Of a stretch of 64,000 nucleotides of DNA, positions 56,984-64,000 are shown piece by piece. The notes under the pieces are model-generated. The model ran no database searches. It was not told the DNA's origin and saw only the letters and a program-made list of their open reading frames with translations. Position 1 is the stretch's first letter, and every line of letters starts with the position of its first letter. The DNA comes from Rhodococcus sp. 105337 (GTDB lineage: Bacteria; Actinomycetota; Actinomycetes; Mycobacteriales; Mycobacteriaceae). Position numbers and translations under genes: made by a program. Where the stretch lies: assembly GCF_012844225.1 (NCBI RefSeq), contig NZ_JABAGQ010000003.1, positions 62,001 to 126,000 on the forward strand, written 5' to 3'.

Positions 56984-57163
56984 GTGACCACATCCTCAGC
57001 CACCCTGCTGGACGACCTGTACGAGCAGTTCACAGACATTTCGGAGCGCGCGGGGGACGACGGTTCGCCGTCGCCCTTCGCGCACGGCTTCCGGTCCGCA
57101 CTCGCGCGGGCACGCCTTTTCGTGCTCGACGCGCAGGCCGGTGAATTCTCCCGGATGGTGTGA
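56984..57163 (+). CDS. Small hypothetical protein (59 aa)
   Basis: From GTG 56984: TTSSATLLDDLYEQFTDI and FAHGFRSALARARLFVLDAQ. One possible amphipathic helix, no known family. The ribosome-binding site is weak. Its end overlaps the next small frame by 4 bases, and the two have similar length and style, suggesting a pair. Confidence 0.5.
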   Translation: MTTSSATLLDDLYEQFTDISERAGDDGSPSPFAHGFRSALARARLFVLDAQAGEFSRMV

Positions 57164-57378
57164 CCCTCGGGTTTTTTCAGCAATTCGGCAGCAAAGAATC
57201 AGAAGACAGGATTTCACAAGTGAAAAGGACGATGTCGGCCCTGGATAGAATTCAGGAACGCCTCGAGCACGAATTGGATTCTTCACCGGCACTGTCGGAA
57301 AAGGACGCGGGCTATCGCTCCGGAATTTCCGAGGCGCTGGTGTGCTTGATGGAGGTACGTCGCTCTCTCACGGGGTGA
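57160..57378 (+). CDS. Small hypothetical protein (72 aa; possible shorter start)
   Basis: Reads FFQQFGSKESEDRISQVKRT...DRIQERLEHELDSSPALSEKDAGYRSGISEALVCLMEVRRSLT. GTG 57220, with AGGA 8 bases upstream, may be the real start (52 aa). The codon third positions are less GC-rich than in the neighbours (for example GAATTGGATTCTTCACCG). The helix-rich, charged sequence matches no family. It ends 90 bases before XPB. Confidence 0.5.
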   Translation: MTLGFFQQFGSKESEDRISQVKRTMSALDRIQERLEHELDSSPALSEKDAGYRSGISEALVCLMEVRRSLTG

Positions 57379-57467
57379 CGTCGGCGGCACACGCGGCCCG
57401 TGGGTGGCGGATCGCGTCTCCAGTCAGGAGAATAGGAGAGTTCTACTCTCTATCCCAGGAGGCATTC

Positions 57468-59126
57468 GTGGCCGACGGACCCTTGATCGTCCAGTCCGAC
57501 AAGACCGTGCTGCTCGAGGTCGACCACCCACGTGCCGCCGAAGCCCGACAAGCCATCGCGCCGTTCGCCGAACTCGAGCGCGCCCCGGAGCACATCCACA
57601 CCTATCGGGTCACACCGCTCGCCCTGTGGAATGCGCGGGCCGCGGGCCACGACGCAGAGCAGGTCGTCGATGCGCTGGTCAGTCACTCGCGTTTCGCGGT
57701 CCCCCAACCTTTGCTCGTCGACATCGTCGACACCATGGGCCGCTACGGGCGACTGCAACTGGTGAAGAGCCCCGTCCACGGCCTCACCCTGGTGAGCCTG
57801 GACCGTGCGGTTCTCGAAGAGGTGCTCCGAAACAAGAAGATCGCCCCCATGCTCGGCGCCCGCATCGACGACGACACCGTCGTGGTGCACCCCAGCGAGC
57901 GTGGCCGCGTCAAGCAGATGCTGCTCAAGATCGGCTGGCCCGCCGAGGATCTTGCCGGTTACGTCGACGGTGAGGCGCACCCGATCACCCTCGACATGGA
58001 ATCGAACCCCTGGCATCTGCGTGACTACCAGGAGATGGCGGCGGATGCGTTCTGGGCCGGCGGATCCGGGGTCGTGGTGTTGCCGTGTGGGGCCGGGAAA
58101 ACAATGGTCGGCGCTGCGGCCATGGCGAAAGCCGGTGCCACGACCCTGATCCTGGTGACCAACACCGTCGCGGGGCGGCAGTGGAAACGCGAACTGATCG
58201 CGCGCACTTCCCTCACCGAAGAGGAGATCGGCGAGTACTCCGGGGAAAGGAAAGAGATCCGGCCCGTCACGATCGCCACGTATCAGGTGATCACCCGCAA
58301 GACGAAGGGCGAGTACCGCAATCTCGAGCTGTTCGACTCCCGGGACTGGGGCCTGATGATCTACGACGAGGTGCATCTGCTTCCCGCACCGGTGTTCCGG
58401 ATGACAGCCGACCTCCAGTCGCGTCGCCGGCTGGGCCTGACCGCGACCCTCGTGCGCGAGGACGGTCGTGAAGGCGATGTGTTCTCCCTGATCGGCCCGA
58501 AGCGTTACGACGCGCCGTGGAAAGACATCGAGGCCCAGGGGTGGATCGCCCCGGCGGACTGCGTCGAGGTGCGGGTCACGCTCACCGACGCGGAGCGGAT
58601 GGCCTACGCGGTCGCCGAGCCGGAGGAGCGGTACAAGCTGTGCTCGACCGCCCGGACCAAGATCCCGGTGGTGGAGTCGATTCTCGCGAAACACGCCGGT
58701 GCTCCCACGCTCGTCATCGGCGCCTATATCGACCAGCTCGACGAGCTGGGTGCCGCTCTCGACGCCCCGGTGATCAAGGGGTCGACACGGAACAAGGAAC
58801 GCGAAGCGCTGTTCGACCGGTTCCGGGCGGGCGAGTTGGGCGTGCTCGTGGTCTCGAAAGTCGCGAACTTCTCGATCGACCTGCCCGAGGCGTCGGTCGC
58901 GGTGCAGGTGTCCGGAACGTTCGGGTCCCGGCAGGAAGAAGCCCAGCGTCTGGGCCGGCTGCTGCGACCCAAGCACGACGGCGGGCAGGCTCACTTCTAC
59001 TCCGTGGTCGCCCGCGACACCCTCGACGCCGAGTACGCCGCCCACCGGCAGCGGTTCCTCGCGGAACAGGGGTACGCGTACCGGATCACCGACGCCGACG
59101 ATCTTCTCGGACCGCAGATCGGCTGA
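57468..59126 (+). CDS. xpb: XPB/Rad25-type DNA repair helicase
   Basis: 552 aa from GTG 57468, which follows AGGAGG. The motor has Walker A LPCGAGKTM (about 204-212), DEVH box IYDEVHLLP (about 297-305), RRLGLTATLVRED (motif III) and RQEEAQRLGRLLRPK (motif VI). N-terminal damage-recognition region precedes. It is a 3'-5' SF2 helicase, orthologous to M. tuberculosis Rv0861c. The helicase-associated gene would normally be next to it; here about 2 kb separates them. Confidence 0.92.
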   Translation: MADGPLIVQSDKTVLLEVDHPRAAEARQAIAPFAELERAPEHIHTYRVTPLALWNARAAGHDAEQVVDALVSHSRFAVPQPLLVDIVDTMGRYGRLQLVKSPVHGLTLVSLDRAVLEEVLRNKKIAPMLGARIDDDTVVVHPSERGRVKQMLLKIGWPAEDLAGYVDGEAHPITLDMESNPWHLRDYQEMAADAFWAGGSGVVVLPCGAGKTMVGAAAMAKAGATTLILVTNTVAGRQWKRELIARTSLTEEEIGEYSGERKEIRPVTIATYQVITRKTKGEYRNLELFDSRDWGLMIYDEVHLLPAPVFRMTADLQSRRRLGLTATLVREDGREGDVFSLIGPKRYDAPWKDIEAQGWIAPADCVEVRVTLTDAERMAYAVAEPEERYKLCSTARTKIPVVESILAKHAGAPTLVIGAYIDQLDELGAALDAPVIKGSTRNKEREALFDRFRAGELGVLVVSKVANFSIDLPEASVAVQVSGTFGSRQEEAQRLGRLLRPKHDGGQAHFYSVVARDTLDAEYAAHRQRFLAEQGYAYRITDADDLLGPQIG

Positions 59127-59212
59127 GACCCGTCGGCCGCCGAGCGGGCGCGCCCGCCAGCCGGATGCTTCCGGTGAACGTGGCCGCGCGCGTGGCCGAT
59201 ATGCTGGATCAC

Positions 59213-59899
59213 GTGCGCCGATTCGAGTTTCCCGTCGACCTGCCCCACGCGAAAGCCGTGAACCAGACGCTCGCGGAGGTGCGCAGTCTGCGACGATCCG
59301 CGGTGATCGTCGCGTTGTTGTGCGCCGCGGGTGCGGTGTGGCTCTTCGTCCTCGCCCACGCCTGGTCGTACATCGTCGGATCGGTGCTCGTCGTGGCCGC
59401 GGTGACGTCGGTGTGGGTCGCGTTGTGGGCTCCCCGCAAGGTCGGCACGATCGAGGACCTCTACCGCGACAGCCCACTGGTTCCGGCGCTGGTCGCGACC
59501 ACCCGGGCCCGTGGTCTGACCCTGCTCGCCCTGATCGATATCGCCAAGCCCGCCGACGGCGCGTCGGAAGGCACCGGACGCCATCATTACGCCCTCGTCA
59601 CCCGGGACGTCCAGGCCATCCCTGGGCACCGCGCGAAGGTGGGCGAACGGGTTCCCTGTGTCGCCGTGCTCTCCGACCGGACCACACGCAACAAGTCCGG
59701 GGTGTGGCAGATGGTCAGCCCGATGCCTCTTGCGTGGGCCACTCGTGATGCTGCGGTTCTGGCGAAGGCCACGGCGGCGATCGACGAATCCGAATGGAAA
59801 CTGCTGAAGTCCAAGCTGTCTTCCGCGGACGAGATCAACGCCAGCGACGAGCGACGAGTCGAACTGGACCTGAGGGAACTTCCACCGGAACTGCGCTGA
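59213..59899 (+). CDS. DUF3239 membrane protein
   Basis: 228 aa from GTG 59213. TATGCT at 59200-59205 looks like a -10 box 7 bases ahead, so translation may be leaderless; ATG 59165 gives a 244-aa form instead. Two helices (about 28-45 and 48-68: VIVALLCAAGAVWLFVL, YIVGSVLVVAAVTSVWVALWAP) precede a soluble C-terminal part with PRKVGTIEDLYRDSPLVPALV. Family DUF3239, function unknown. Confidence 0.75.
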   Translation: MRRFEFPVDLPHAKAVNQTLAEVRSLRRSAVIVALLCAAGAVWLFVLAHAWSYIVGSVLVVAAVTSVWVALWAPRKVGTIEDLYRDSPLVPALVATTRARGLTLLALIDIAKPADGASEGTGRHHYALVTRDVQAIPGHRAKVGERVPCVAVLSDRTTRNKSGVWQMVSPMPLAWATRDAAVLAKATAAIDESEWKLLKSKLSSADEINASDERRVELDLRELPPELR

Positions 59900-59900
59900 C

Positions 59901-60464
59901 ATGCAGCCCTCGATCCTCACCGACGGCACCGTCGTCCTGTCCGTCCCCGGAAGCGGGGACATCGACGCGATCACCGACGGCTGTAGTGATCCCGCGGTCG
60001 CAAAATGGACCACAGTCCCCCACCCGTACACCCGTGCCGACGCCGTCAGGTTCGTGGAGGACATCGTTCCGCACAAGTGGGCCAACGGTTTTCCCGACTG
60101 GGGAATCCGCACGAGTCGTGACGGCCCGCTGCTCGGAATGATCGGTTTCGTGCAGCACGGCAGCGCAGCGCCCGAGATCGGTTTCTGGCTGGCTCCCGAG
60201 GCCCGCGGCCGCGGACTCGCCACCGCCGCCGCACGTCTGGTGTGCGACTTCGCTTTCGGCCGGCACGGGTTGCAGGCATGGCGTGTGGAGTGGCGAGCGC
60301 TGGTCGGCAACGTGCCGTCCGCGGCCGTCGCACGCCGCCTCGGTTTCCGGTTCGAGGGGGTCGCCCGACACGGCCTCCTGCAGCGGGGAGTCCCGCGCGA
60401 CGTGTGGGTGGCGGCCCTGTTGCCCGGCGACCCCCGCGAACCGGCGCACGGCTGGCCGGTCTGA
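59901..60464 (+). CDS. GNAT acetyltransferase (RimJ/RimL-like)
   Basis: 187 aa. GFWLAPEARGRGLATAAARLVCDFAF is the acetyl-CoA loop, and ALVGNVPSAAVARRLGFRFEGVARHGLLQRG is the RimJ/RimL C-terminal signature. The target may be a ribosomal protein N-terminus or a small molecule. It starts 1 base after the DUF3239 stop, so they form an operon. Confidence 0.83.
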   Translation: MQPSILTDGTVVLSVPGSGDIDAITDGCSDPAVAKWTTVPHPYTRADAVRFVEDIVPHKWANGFPDWGIRTSRDGPLLGMIGFVQHGSAAPEIGFWLAPEARGRGLATAAARLVCDFAFGRHGLQAWRVEWRALVGNVPSAAVARRLGFRFEGVARHGLLQRGVPRDVWVAALLPGDPREPAHGWPV

Positions 60465-60470
60465 CGTCCC

Positions 60471-61457
60471 CTACGCGAGGTGCGGAAGCACCTCCTGCTC
60501 GAACAATTCGAGTCCCGTCGTGTCATAGGCCGCTTCGGGGAAGTAGAAGATCGCGTACTCGAGTCCCTGCTTCTTCAGCGCCGTGAGGTTCTCGACGATC
60601 TGCTCGGGCGTTCCCACCGCGGGCATACCCCGGAATGCGTCCAGCGCCCCGTCCGCCTTCTCGGCACCGACGATCGGTTCGAGTCGTGCACGCAGCGCCT
60701 CGAGCCTGTCCTGCACCTCCGCTTCCGTCCGTCCGATCGCGACGTTGTAGTTGGCGGACCGCACGATGGCATCGAAATCCGTGCCGACCTCGGCGCAGTG
60801 CTCTCGCAGGACCTGCGACTTGTGCGCGAATCCCTCGGGGGTTCCGTCGAAGTTGGTGTACTGCGCGTACTTCGCCGCGATCTTCAACGTCACCTTTTCC
60901 CCGCCGCCGGCGATCCAGAGCGGGATCCCACCTTCCTGGAGGGGCAGCGGACGCACAATCGCTCCGTCGACTTGGTAGTGCTTGCCGTCGAGCGTTGCCG
61001 TGCCCGTGGTCCAGGCCTGCCTGAAGATCTGGACGCCTTCGTCGAGGCGGCGCAAACGTTCTCCGGCGGACGGGAAGCCGTAGCCGTAGGCACGCCATTC
61101 CTGCTCGTACCACCCGCCCCCGATACCCATTTCCACGCGGCCGCCCGAGATGATGTCGGCGGTCGCAGCCACCTTCGCGAGATACGCAGGGTTGCGGTAG
61201 CTCATGGCCGTACACATCTGACCGAGCCGCACCCGGCTGGTCACGGCGCCGAATGCGGACACCAGAGTCCACGCCTCGTGGGTGGCCTCGTCGGTGGGTT
61301 CGGGGACGGTGTGGAAATGGTCGTACACCCAGATCGATTCCCACGGGCCCTTGTCGGCGCGCAACGCGAGATCACGCATGACGGGCCACTGATCGGCGGG
61401 ATCGATACCGACCAGGTCCAGTCTCCAACCTTGAGGGATGAAAAGTCCGAAACGCAT
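60471..61457 (-). CDS. LLM-class F420-dependent oxidoreductase
   Basis: 328 aa. MRFGLFIPQGW, VYDHFHTVPEP, TSRVRLGQMCTAMSYRNPAYLAKVAATADIISGGRVEMGIGGGWYEQEWRAYG and PLWIAGGGEKVTLKIAAKYAQYTNF are family landmarks of the bacterial luciferase fold (Rv0953c/F420 type). It uses F420H2 or F420; the substrate is unknown. It converges with the GNAT gene (6-base gap). The ATG follows weak ribosome-binding bases. Confidence 0.87.
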   Translation of the reverse strand: MRFGLFIPQGWRLDLVGIDPADQWPVMRDLALRADKGPWESIWVYDHFHTVPEPTDEATHEAWTLVSAFGAVTSRVRLGQMCTAMSYRNPAYLAKVAATADIISGGRVEMGIGGGWYEQEWRAYGYGFPSAGERLRRLDEGVQIFRQAWTTGTATLDGKHYQVDGAIVRPLPLQEGGIPLWIAGGGEKVTLKIAAKYAQYTNFDGTPEGFAHKSQVLREHCAEVGTDFDAIVRSANYNVAIGRTEAEVQDRLEALRARLEPIVGAEKADGALDAFRGMPAVGTPEQIVENLTALKKQGLEYAIFYFPEAAYDTTGLELFEQEVLPHLA

Positions 61458-61591
61458 GTGGGTCCTCACTCGAGTCGACGATCTTGTTGCCTGGGCAAGT
61501 ATCCCCCGATTCGGTACGGACGATGCCGTGTGCTCCGCCGATGGGAGCGCACGCACGCGTCAGAATCAGCGAAAACCTCGACAGGCCAGCC

Positions 61592-62083
61592 CTATTCGGT
61601 GCGGTACCGGCGGCCCACGTCGTCGAGCCGTGCTCGCAGCGCCACCAGAATCGGGCGCTGGCCCTTCACCAGCTTGGTTTCCGCGTCGGAGAACGTGATC
61701 CAGCGGGCATCGTCGACTTCGGGAATCGTCAGCCGCTTCCCCGACCGGGGCGGCCATTCGATCTCGCACGTGTTGCTCGAGACGAACCGGAGGTCGGCGT
61801 CGGTTTCGCCGGCGTAGACACTCACGATCTTGCCCGACGCCTGCCGATAACGGCCGAGCAGCGACAACGGCACGTCCGGCGCGGGAAAGCCGCATTCCTC
61901 CTCGAACTCACGGGTCGCGACTTCGCGGGGCTCCTCCTCGGGTCCGTACTCTCCCTTCGGCACCGACCAGGCGGCGGTGTCCTTTCCAGTCCAGTACGGG
62001 CCGCCGGGATGCACGAGCCACAGCTCGAGCAGCCCGGTGTCGTCGACGCGGTAGAGCAGCAGACCTGCGCTCGTCACCGGCAT
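61592..62083 (-). CDS. NUDIX hydrolase
   Basis: 163 aa. Nudix box: GEYGPEEEPREVATREFEEECG (about 44-65), matching GX5EX7REUXEEXGU. The N-terminus has SAGLLLYRVDDTGLLELWLVHPGGPYW. It hydrolyses a nucleoside diphosphate linked to another group; this type resembles Ap4A or MutT-like enzymes in mycobacteria. It is divergent from the sigma factor gene (77 bases). Confidence 0.85.
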   Translation of the reverse strand: MPVTSAGLLLYRVDDTGLLELWLVHPGGPYWTGKDTAAWSVPKGEYGPEEEPREVATREFEEECGFPAPDVPLSLLGRYRQASGKIVSVYAGETDADLRFVSSNTCEIEWPPRSGKRLTIPEVDDARWITFSDAETKLVKGQRPILVALRARLDDVGRRYRTE

Positions 62084-62160
62084 CGCTCACCTCCGTGCAC
62101 CGTGTCGGATGCACCCGGAGTCCTGCCCGCGACGGTGATCCTGCTCGTAGCATCGAGAAT

Positions 62161-63081
62161 ATGCGCGCGTCCGGGCTTGCGGAATCATTCGAGGAACACC
62201 GCGCCCACCTGCTGACGGTCGCGTACCGGCTCACGGGCAGTGTCGCCGACGCCGAGGACGCGGTGCAGGACTCCTGGCTCCGGCTCGCGACCGTCGATGC
62301 CGGCGAGATCGACAATCTGCGTGCGTGGCTGACCACTGTCGTGGGCCGGCTGTGCCTCGACAAGCTCCGGTCCGCCGCGGTACGGCGCGAGAAATATGTG
62401 GGACAGTGGCTGCCGGAACCGATTGTCACGCCACTCGGCGGCACCAGCCCGCCGGACCCGCTCGAACAGGTGGTGCAGCACGAGGACAGCCGGCTCGCCG
62501 CGCTGATCGTCCTCGATGTGCTGCCGCCGCCGCAGCGCATCGCGTTCGTGCTCCACGACGGGTTCGGTGTGCCGTTCGACGAAGTGGCGACCGTTCTCGG
62601 CATCGGATCGGCAGCGGCTCGGCAACTCGCCTCCCGCGCTCGCCGTGCCGTGGCCGACACACCGCCCCCGACCCCCACCGCCGAACACGAGAACGCCGTC
62701 GCCGTGCTGGTGGCGGCTTTCGCCGCGGGAGACATCGACGGCGTGATCGCGGCGCTGCACCCCGATGCGCGGCTGATCGGAGACGCCGGTGGCACCACCT
62801 CGACCGCACTCAACGTGGTGTTCGGTGCCGAGAAGTTCGCCCGGTTCTTCGCAGGGCTGATACGCCGGTACGGCCCGGAGTCGTTCGCGGCGTTCGAACC
62901 GGTCCGCGTCAACGGCGAACTCGGCCTGCTCAACCACGGGCTCGGCGGCGACGGTCGGCGCGGATACCCGCCCCGCGTGACGGGATGCACGGTTCGCGAC
63001 GGCCGGGTCTGGGCCGCCTACGACCTGGCCAACCCGGAGAAATTGCGGCGCGGCGTTCTCGTACCCCTGGGCCGGCGCTGA
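62161..63081 (+). CDS. sigJ: ECF sigma factor with SnoaL-like C-terminal domain (ECF41/SigJ type)
   Basis: 306 aa. Sigma-2: LLTVAYRLTGSVADAEDAVQDSWLRLATV; sigma-4: AALIVLDVLPPPQRIAFVLHDGFGVPFDEVATVLG. Between them WLPEP, an ECF41 hallmark, and near the end NPEKL, close to the ECF41 NPDKL motif. The C-terminal SnoaL-like domain regulates activity in place of an anti-sigma factor (known for ECF41). ECF41 genes usually neighbour a CMD, oxidoreductase or epimerase target gene; the CMD gene here is 460 bases beyond. Confidence 0.87.
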   Translation: MRASGLAESFEEHRAHLLTVAYRLTGSVADAEDAVQDSWLRLATVDAGEIDNLRAWLTTVVGRLCLDKLRSAAVRREKYVGQWLPEPIVTPLGGTSPPDPLEQVVQHEDSRLAALIVLDVLPPPQRIAFVLHDGFGVPFDEVATVLGIGSAAARQLASRARRAVADTPPPTPTAEHENAVAVLVAAFAAGDIDGVIAALHPDARLIGDAGGTTSTALNVVFGAEKFARFFAGLIRRYGPESFAAFEPVRVNGELGLLNHGLGGDGRRGYPPRVTGCTVRDGRVWAAYDLANPEKLRRGVLVPLGRR

Positions 63082-63122
63082 TCCGTCGCCCGGACCCCGG
63101 CGCCACCGCTAGGGTCGGGCGC

Positions 63123-63539
63123 ATGGAGCAGCGTCTCAGTCTCGTGACCCTCGCCGTCGAGGACGTCGACCGCGCCCGGGAGTTCTACGTGGACGGACTG
63201 GGCTGGTCCGCAGTGGTCGAAGAACCCGGCGAAGTGGTGATGATCCGCGTCGGCGCCCACGTGATCCTGTCGTTGTGGGCCCGCACCGAATTCGAGGCGG
63301 AGGTCGGCCCGACATCGTGGAGCGGGGTTCCACCCGTCACCCTCGCCCACAACGTCGCGACCCGCGACGAAGTGGACGTCGTGCTCGAGACCGCCCGACG
63401 GGCAGGCGCCGATCCGGTGTCGGGCGGCACCGACCGCCTGTGGGGCGGTTACACCGGTTATTTCGCCGACCCCGACGGCTTTCGCTGGGAGGTCGCCTGG
63501 AATCCGGGCTCGATCGCCGAGATCGTGATACCCGAGTAA
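63123..63539 (+). CDS. VOC/glyoxalase-like protein downstream of the ECF41 gene
   Basis: 138 aa. LSLVTLAVEDVDRAREFYVDGLGW at the start and YTGYFADPDGFRWEVAWNP at the end are VOC-fold landmarks. It follows the sigma factor by 41 bases and precedes the convergent CMD gene by one base. It could be part of the ECF41 target set, as a new companion to the usual COE gene. Confidence 0.83.
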   Translation: MEQRLSLVTLAVEDVDRAREFYVDGLGWSAVVEEPGEVVMIRVGAHVILSLWARTEFEAEVGPTSWSGVPPVTLAHNVATRDEVDVVLETARRAGADPVSGGTDRLWGGYTGYFADPDGFRWEVAWNPGSIAEIVIPE

Positions 63540-63540
63540 C

Positions 63541-64000
63541 TCACTTCCCCGCCGCCGCAGCGTCGTCCGCCCACGGCACACGACACGCATCGGTGCTGAA
63601 GCCCTGCTCCTGGATGCCCAGTGCCGAGTTCATCCGGCCCCGCATGTTCTCGAGAGCGATCTGATAGGTCAGTTCCACCACCCCGGCCCGCCCGAATCTC
63701 CGTTCGAGATCCGCGACCTGCTCGTCTGTCACGGCGGTGGCAACATCCCCGGTGACCGCGTCCGCGTATGCGATCGCAGCCTTCTCGTCGTCGCTGTACA
63801 GGTCCGACGTCGCATAGTCGGCGATCTGGGCGAGGCGCTCGGTGTCGAGTCCGTCGAGGCGCTGCAGCATTGTGCCGAAGTCGACGCACCACGAACATCC
63901 CAGAGTCCACGCTGCGCGGTACACCGCGAGTTCACGCACGTTGGCCGGAAGCACCTTCGAGGCTCGCTCGACCAGCATCTCGTGTACTCCGGTCGCGCGC
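63541..64000 (-). CDS. Carboxymuconolactone decarboxylase-family protein (AhpD-like), 5' end outside window
   Basis: At least 145 aa. VYRAAWTLGCSWCVDFGTML holds the CxxC (GCSWC) redox pair followed by the CMD/AhpD helix; LYSDDEKAAIAYADAVTGD is the next conserved helix. The frame is open past the apparent ATG at 63978 to the window edge, so the real start may lie outside. CMD genes are typical ECF41 targets (COE group), so SigJ probably drives this gene. Confidence 0.82.
   Translation of the reverse strand, partial: RATGVHEMLVERASKVLPANVRELAVYRAAWTLGCSWCVDFGTMLQRLDGLDTERLAQIADYATSDLYSDDEKAAIAYADAVTGDVATAVTDEQVADLERRFGRAGVVELTYQIALENMRGRMNSALGIQEQGFSTDACRVPWADDAAAAGK

Noticed and set aside
57379-57467. 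SOS or PafBC-type DNA-damage box before XPB
   Set aside because: I looked for TCGAAC-N4-GTTCGA and TTGTC-type motifs in the 90-base gap and saw none. Only a GGAGAG/CTCTC hairpin-like stretch is present.
57450-59477. 675-aa minus-strand frame
   Set aside because: Antisense of XPB helicase, which has all its motor motifs.

Overview
The window is 64 kb of high-GC actinobacterial chromosome. GTG and TTG starts are common, genes are packed tightly with many ATGA/GTGA stop-start overlaps, and several genes look leaderless. Gene order recalls the Mycobacterium tuberculosis Rv0861c-Rv0904c segment (from memory): accD3, prrA/prrB, gltA, citA, serC, sepH, a SpoU methylase, MarR, an Rv0876c-like transporter, DUF2771, cspB, YccF, rpfA, an Rv0862c-like protein and XPB helicase. 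That order, with F420-type and c-di-AMP features, points to a mycolate-containing genus, most likely Rhodococcus. The genus is inferred, not proven. I saw no rRNA, tRNA, insertion sequence, prophage or CRISPR array.

Layout. 0-4.8 kb: end of a flavoprotein gene, a secreted trypsin-like PDZ protease, a flavodoxin-fold NADH reductase, an ABC-F ATPase with an abutting S4 RNA-binding gene, and a VOC protein. 4.8-7.8 kb: a four-gene regulator/membrane protein/ABC exporter operon. 7.9-10.5 kb: accD3 and an epimerase. 10.5-14.5 kb: an accessory patch with a GIY-YIG protein, a uracil-DNA-glycosylase-like protein, an HNH protein, an Ltp-type lipoprotein and a small Cys-rich protein. 14.6-20.8 kb: prpE, a DUF3618/holin-X/YihY envelope operon, and flavin/RibD-like/CinA enzymes. 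20.8-28 kb: acyl-CoA dehydrogenase, PrrAB, an AraC+VOC pair, a tandem FKBP and citrate synthase. 28-34.8 kb: epimerase, class A beta-lactamase beside a divergent LysR gene, two MFS pumps and pdxH. 34.8-43 kb: second citrate synthase, serC, sepH, SpoU methylase, two MarR genes and a purine permease. 43-50.5 kb: DUF3027/GHKL-ATPase/PAP2 operon, a lipoprotein, an MFS protein and DUF2771. 50.5-53.2 kb: cspB, two small membrane genes, and rpfA behind a CRP/GlxR-type site and a c-di-AMP riboswitch. 53.2-59.2 kb: an Rv0862c-like protein and XPB helicase, separated by about 2 kb of gene remnants and small genes. 59.2-64 kb: DUF3239, GNAT, LLM oxidoreductase, NUDIX, an ECF41/SigJ sigma factor, VOC and a CMD/AhpD-like gene cut by the window edge.

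Most of the window is core genome. The parts I find most interesting are the nuclease/glycosylase/lipoprotein patch (10.5-14.5 kb), the double control of rpfA, the remnant junction at about 55.72 kb where two genes both lost their 5' halves, the DUF3027/ATPase/PAP2 operon, and the Xre/membrane/ABC operon. None of these is proven to be a new system. The 10.5-14.5 kb patch is the best candidate to test.
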